DNA from: Sulfitobacter sediminilitoris
GTDB lineage: Bacteria > Pseudomonadota > Alphaproteobacteria > Rhodobacterales > Rhodobacteraceae
Length of the DNA: 64,000 bases
Assembly: GCF_010667575.1 (NCBI RefSeq)
Contig: NZ_JAABNT010000005.1
Span: 1 to 64,000, forward strand
Reading direction: 5' to 3'
Shown here: one piece after another, positions 62,100 through 64,000 of the stretch
Position numbering within the stretch: position 1 is the first letter of the stretch
Layout: every line of letters begins with the position of its first letter
The notes under the pieces: generated by a model
What the model was told of the DNA's origin: nothing
What the model saw: only the letters and a program-made list of their open reading frames with translations
The model's database searches: none
Position numbers and translations under genes: made by a program

Positions 62100-63280
62100 A
62101 CCATGCCGTGGTAATCGGGGCCGGTCCGGCGGGGCTTATGGCCGCGGAGGTCATGGCGGCGGCCGGGCTAAAGGTGACCCTGTGCGAGGCCAAGCCTTCT
62201 GTCGGGCGCAAGTTTCTGATGGCGGGAAAGTCCGGGTTGAACCTGACCAAGGACGAGGCGCTGGACCCTTTCACAGAGGCATTCGCAGAAGCAACCGGGC
62301 CTTTGGCCTCAATCATCCGGGCTTTTGATAGTGATGCGGTGAAAGCCTGGGCGCAGGGACTGGAGCAAGAGGTCTTCACCGGCTCCACCGGCCGGGTGTT
62401 TCCCGTGGCGATGAAAGCCTCGCCCTTGTTGCGCGCCTGGATGGGACGGCTTGCCGAGACCGGCGTGGAGGTGCACACGCGCTGGGCGTGGCAGGGATGG
62501 CGCGACGGGGCGCTGATATTTAGTACACCTGAGGGTGAGCAAACGCTCGCTGCTGATGTGACCGTGTTGGCCCTGGGCGGCGCAAGCTGGTCACGATTGG
62601 GGGCAACCGGGGAATGGGCGGATATCCTCAAACGGCAGGGTGTGGAGATTGCGCCATTTGCTGCAGCCAATGCGGGTGTTTCGGTCAAGTGGTCGAGCCA
62701 TATGTCCAAACATTTCGGTGCTGCATTGAAAGGGGTGGCATGGCATGCTGGTCCCTATACATCGCGGGGCGAAGCCACGCTTTCGGCGCGGGGGCTCGAA
62801 GGGGGCGGTATCTATTCCGTCTCGAGGGGCGTGCGCGAAGGCCATCCGCTGACACTTGACCTGTTCCCCGATCTGACGGTGCCCGATATTACTGCACGGC
62901 TGAGCAAGCCGCGCGGCAAGGCCAGTCTGTCAAATCACCTCCGCAAAACGCTGAACCTGTCTCCGGCGCAGATCGCCCTGGTGCAGGAAATGGCACGTCC
63001 CTTGCCGGATGGTCTGCGAGCCACGGCCCGGCTGTTGAAAGCGTTGCCCATCAAGCACGCGGGCTTGCGACCCATGGATGAGGCCATCTCGACCGCGGGC
63101 GGCATTCCGTTCGATGCACTTGACGACACATTGATGCTGCGCGATTTGCCCGGCGTTTTTGCCGCCGGGGAAATGCTGGACTGGGAAGCGCCGACCGGTG
63201 GATACCTGATCAGCGCCTGCCTTGCGACAGGGCGCTGGGCGGGGCTTCATGCTGTCGAATGGCTGCGCAAGGCAGGGTAG
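62096..63280 (+). CDS. FAD-dependent oxidoreductase, TIGR03862/HI0933 family flavoprotein
   Basis: A 394-residue flavoprotein. The FAD-binding Rossmann motif is VIGAGPAGLMAAEVMAAAGLKVTLCE, followed by the family motif GRKFLMAGKSGLNLT. The C-terminal AGEMLDWEAPTGGYLISACLATGRWAG is diagnostic of the HI0933/BaiN type, and the TIGR03862 branch fits best. The substrate is unknown. It overlaps mscS in ATGA form and is convergent with the glutathione S-transferase. Confidence 0.92.
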   Translation: MNHAVVIGAGPAGLMAAEVMAAAGLKVTLCEAKPSVGRKFLMAGKSGLNLTKDEALDPFTEAFAEATGPLASIIRAFDSDAVKAWAQGLEQEVFTGSTGRVFPVAMKASPLLRAWMGRLAETGVEVHTRWAWQGWRDGALIFSTPEGEQTLAADVTVLALGGASWSRLGATGEWADILKRQGVEIAPFAAANAGVSVKWSSHMSKHFGAALKGVAWHAGPYTSRGEATLSARGLEGGGIYSVSRGVREGHPLTLDLFPDLTVPDITARLSKPRGKASLSNHLRKTLNLSPAQIALVQEMARPLPDGLRATARLLKALPIKHAGLRPMDEAISTAGGIPFDALDDTLMLRDLPGVFAAGEMLDWEAPTGGYLISACLATGRWAGLHAVEWLRKAG

Positions 63281-63288
63281 GCGCGGCC

Positions 63289-63882
63289 TTATCCCGGTTG
63301 CTTGGCCTGTGCGGCCTTGAACGCATCACGTTCGCGCATGGATTTCGCCCATTCGCCAAGGCGATCGTTCACACGGGGGAAGCCCGCGCCGATTGACCAG
63401 TTGATGCAGTGCACTGCCAGAATGTCAGCATGGGTCATGTGATCGCCCATCAGGAACGGACCTTCCAGCCGGTCTGCCAGAACGTCGGCTGAGCGGATGA
63501 ATTCAGCTTTCAACGCGTCCTTGATCGCGGGCACGCGGCTTTCCTCAGGCAGAACAAAGCTGTGTTTCGCGGCAGTCCACAGGATCGCGTCGAATTCGTC
63601 GATCAGCCAGAAGGTCATGGCATCTTGACGGGCGCGGGCAGGGGTGCCTGCGGGCGCGGTCAGCTTGCCGTGTTTGTCGCCAAGATACGTCATGATCGCG
63701 ACGCTGTCGGTAAGCACGTCCTCTCCGTCGATGAGCGCGGGAATTTTGCCCAATGCGTTGTACTTCTTGGCCTCGTCTGAACGGGGTCCAGCGTCGATTT
63801 GAATGTACTTCTCGCCCATTTCTTCAAGCATCCACATGACGCGGAAAGCGCGGGATTTGGTGGCTCCGATGACGGTGTACAT
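63289..63882 (-). CDS. glutathione S-transferase family protein
   Basis: A 197-residue protein with an N-terminal thioredoxin-like domain (MYTVIGATKSRAFRVMWMLEEMGEKY; IPALIDGEDVLTDSVAIMTYL contains the cis-Pro and the Ser of the glutathione site) and an all-helical C-terminal domain (GDHMTHADILAVHCINW). The reaction partner is unknown; detoxification or thiol chemistry is likely. AAAGGA lies 6 bases before the ATG at 63882. The frame is open upstream to 63969 without similarity. The last 118 bases of the window hold no supported gene. Confidence 0.92.
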   Translation of the reverse strand: MYTVIGATKSRAFRVMWMLEEMGEKYIQIDAGPRSDEAKKYNALGKIPALIDGEDVLTDSVAIMTYLGDKHGKLTAPAGTPARARQDAMTFWLIDEFDAILWTAAKHSFVLPEESRVPAIKDALKAEFIRSADVLADRLEGPFLMGDHMTHADILAVHCINWSIGAGFPRVNDRLGEWAKSMRERDAFKAAQAKQPG

Positions 63883-64000
63883 GGGCAGTCCTTTCAGTGG
63901 GTTATCTTTGAGCGCCCAGCATGGCGAGGCGAATGAAAGCGCGTTCAACAAGTGCCAGACTTGGGGCATTCTGCCCGGCTGAGCGCAAGGTAAGGTCGGT

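Overview
The window is a 64 kb stretch of a chromosome that is gene-dense and GC-rich by eye, with short gaps and many 4-base stop/start overlaps. The gene content points to an alphaproteobacterium of the order Rhodobacterales, most likely the Roseobacter group. The pointers are a CcrM-type GANTC methyltransferase, an MbfA-type ferritin/VIT1 iron exporter with an Irr-like site, the gpmI-envC-ctpA and accD-folC gene orders, and many small conserved families typical of this order (DUF1203, DUF2125, DUF2794, DUF3095, DUF4170, DUF6478, DUF1194). I saw no rRNA, tRNA, CRISPR array, insertion sequence or prophage. This looks like core and shell chromosome rather than an island.

Layout from left to right. 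0-6 kb: a probably truncated membrane protein, a zinc-finger protein, DUF1203, then the gpmI-envC-ctpA operon (glycolysis and cell-wall remodelling), closed by a strong bidirectional terminator. 6-9 kb: a four-helix membrane protein with a cupin, a divergent LysR regulator, and two conserved hypothetical genes. 9-18 kb: ilvD with a lipoprotein; a very large ABC-like membrane protein with a degenerate nucleotide-binding domain and a C-terminal cyclic-nucleotide-binding domain, coupled to a CPBP intramembrane protease; then accD-folC and a 50-residue membrane microprotein. 18-27 kb: zapE, an MFS carrier, and a long minus-strand run (mbfA, AEC carrier, fghA, YaiI, HAD phosphatase, ornithine-cyclodeaminase-like, alpha/beta hydrolase). 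A TetR regulator and an I78 protease-inhibitor-like protein are divergent from that run.

27-35 kb: paaI-paaK, DUF2794, an NlpC/P60 hydrolase with an M17 aminopeptidase, and a compact inorganic-carbon module made of beta-carbonic anhydrase, an SbtA-type bicarbonate carrier and an SbtB-like PII protein. It is followed by a tandem-repeat gene broken by an in-frame TAA. 35-43 kb: asd with a terminator, a DUF3095 cyclase-like protein, MFS, HpcH aldolase, a membrane-anchored winged-helix protein, small secreted proteins, rnhB and ccrM. The gap in front of ccrM holds three GANTC sites. 43-50 kb: a Crp/Fnr regulator with a perfect dyad facing a histidine-rich periplasmic protein, DUF1194, a response regulator, alkB, mutY, a DciA-like DUF721 protein, a DsbA-like protein and a CaiB-type CoA transferase.

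50-64 kb: a minus-strand set pmbA-cysQ-DUF4170-waaA-like-lpxK linked to lipopolysaccharide assembly (the WaaA-like protein lacks the usual catalytic motifs), DUF2125, an SDR/enoyl-CoA hydratase pair, a 24-residue lipoprotein, a serine hydrolase, HNH, MscS, a flavoprotein and a glutathione S-transferase. The points most worth following are the degenerate ABC/cNMP protein, the WaaA-like protein without its catalytic residues, the interrupted repeat gene at 34.3-35.0 kb, the carbonic anhydrase-SbtA-SbtB module, and several clear operator-like sites.
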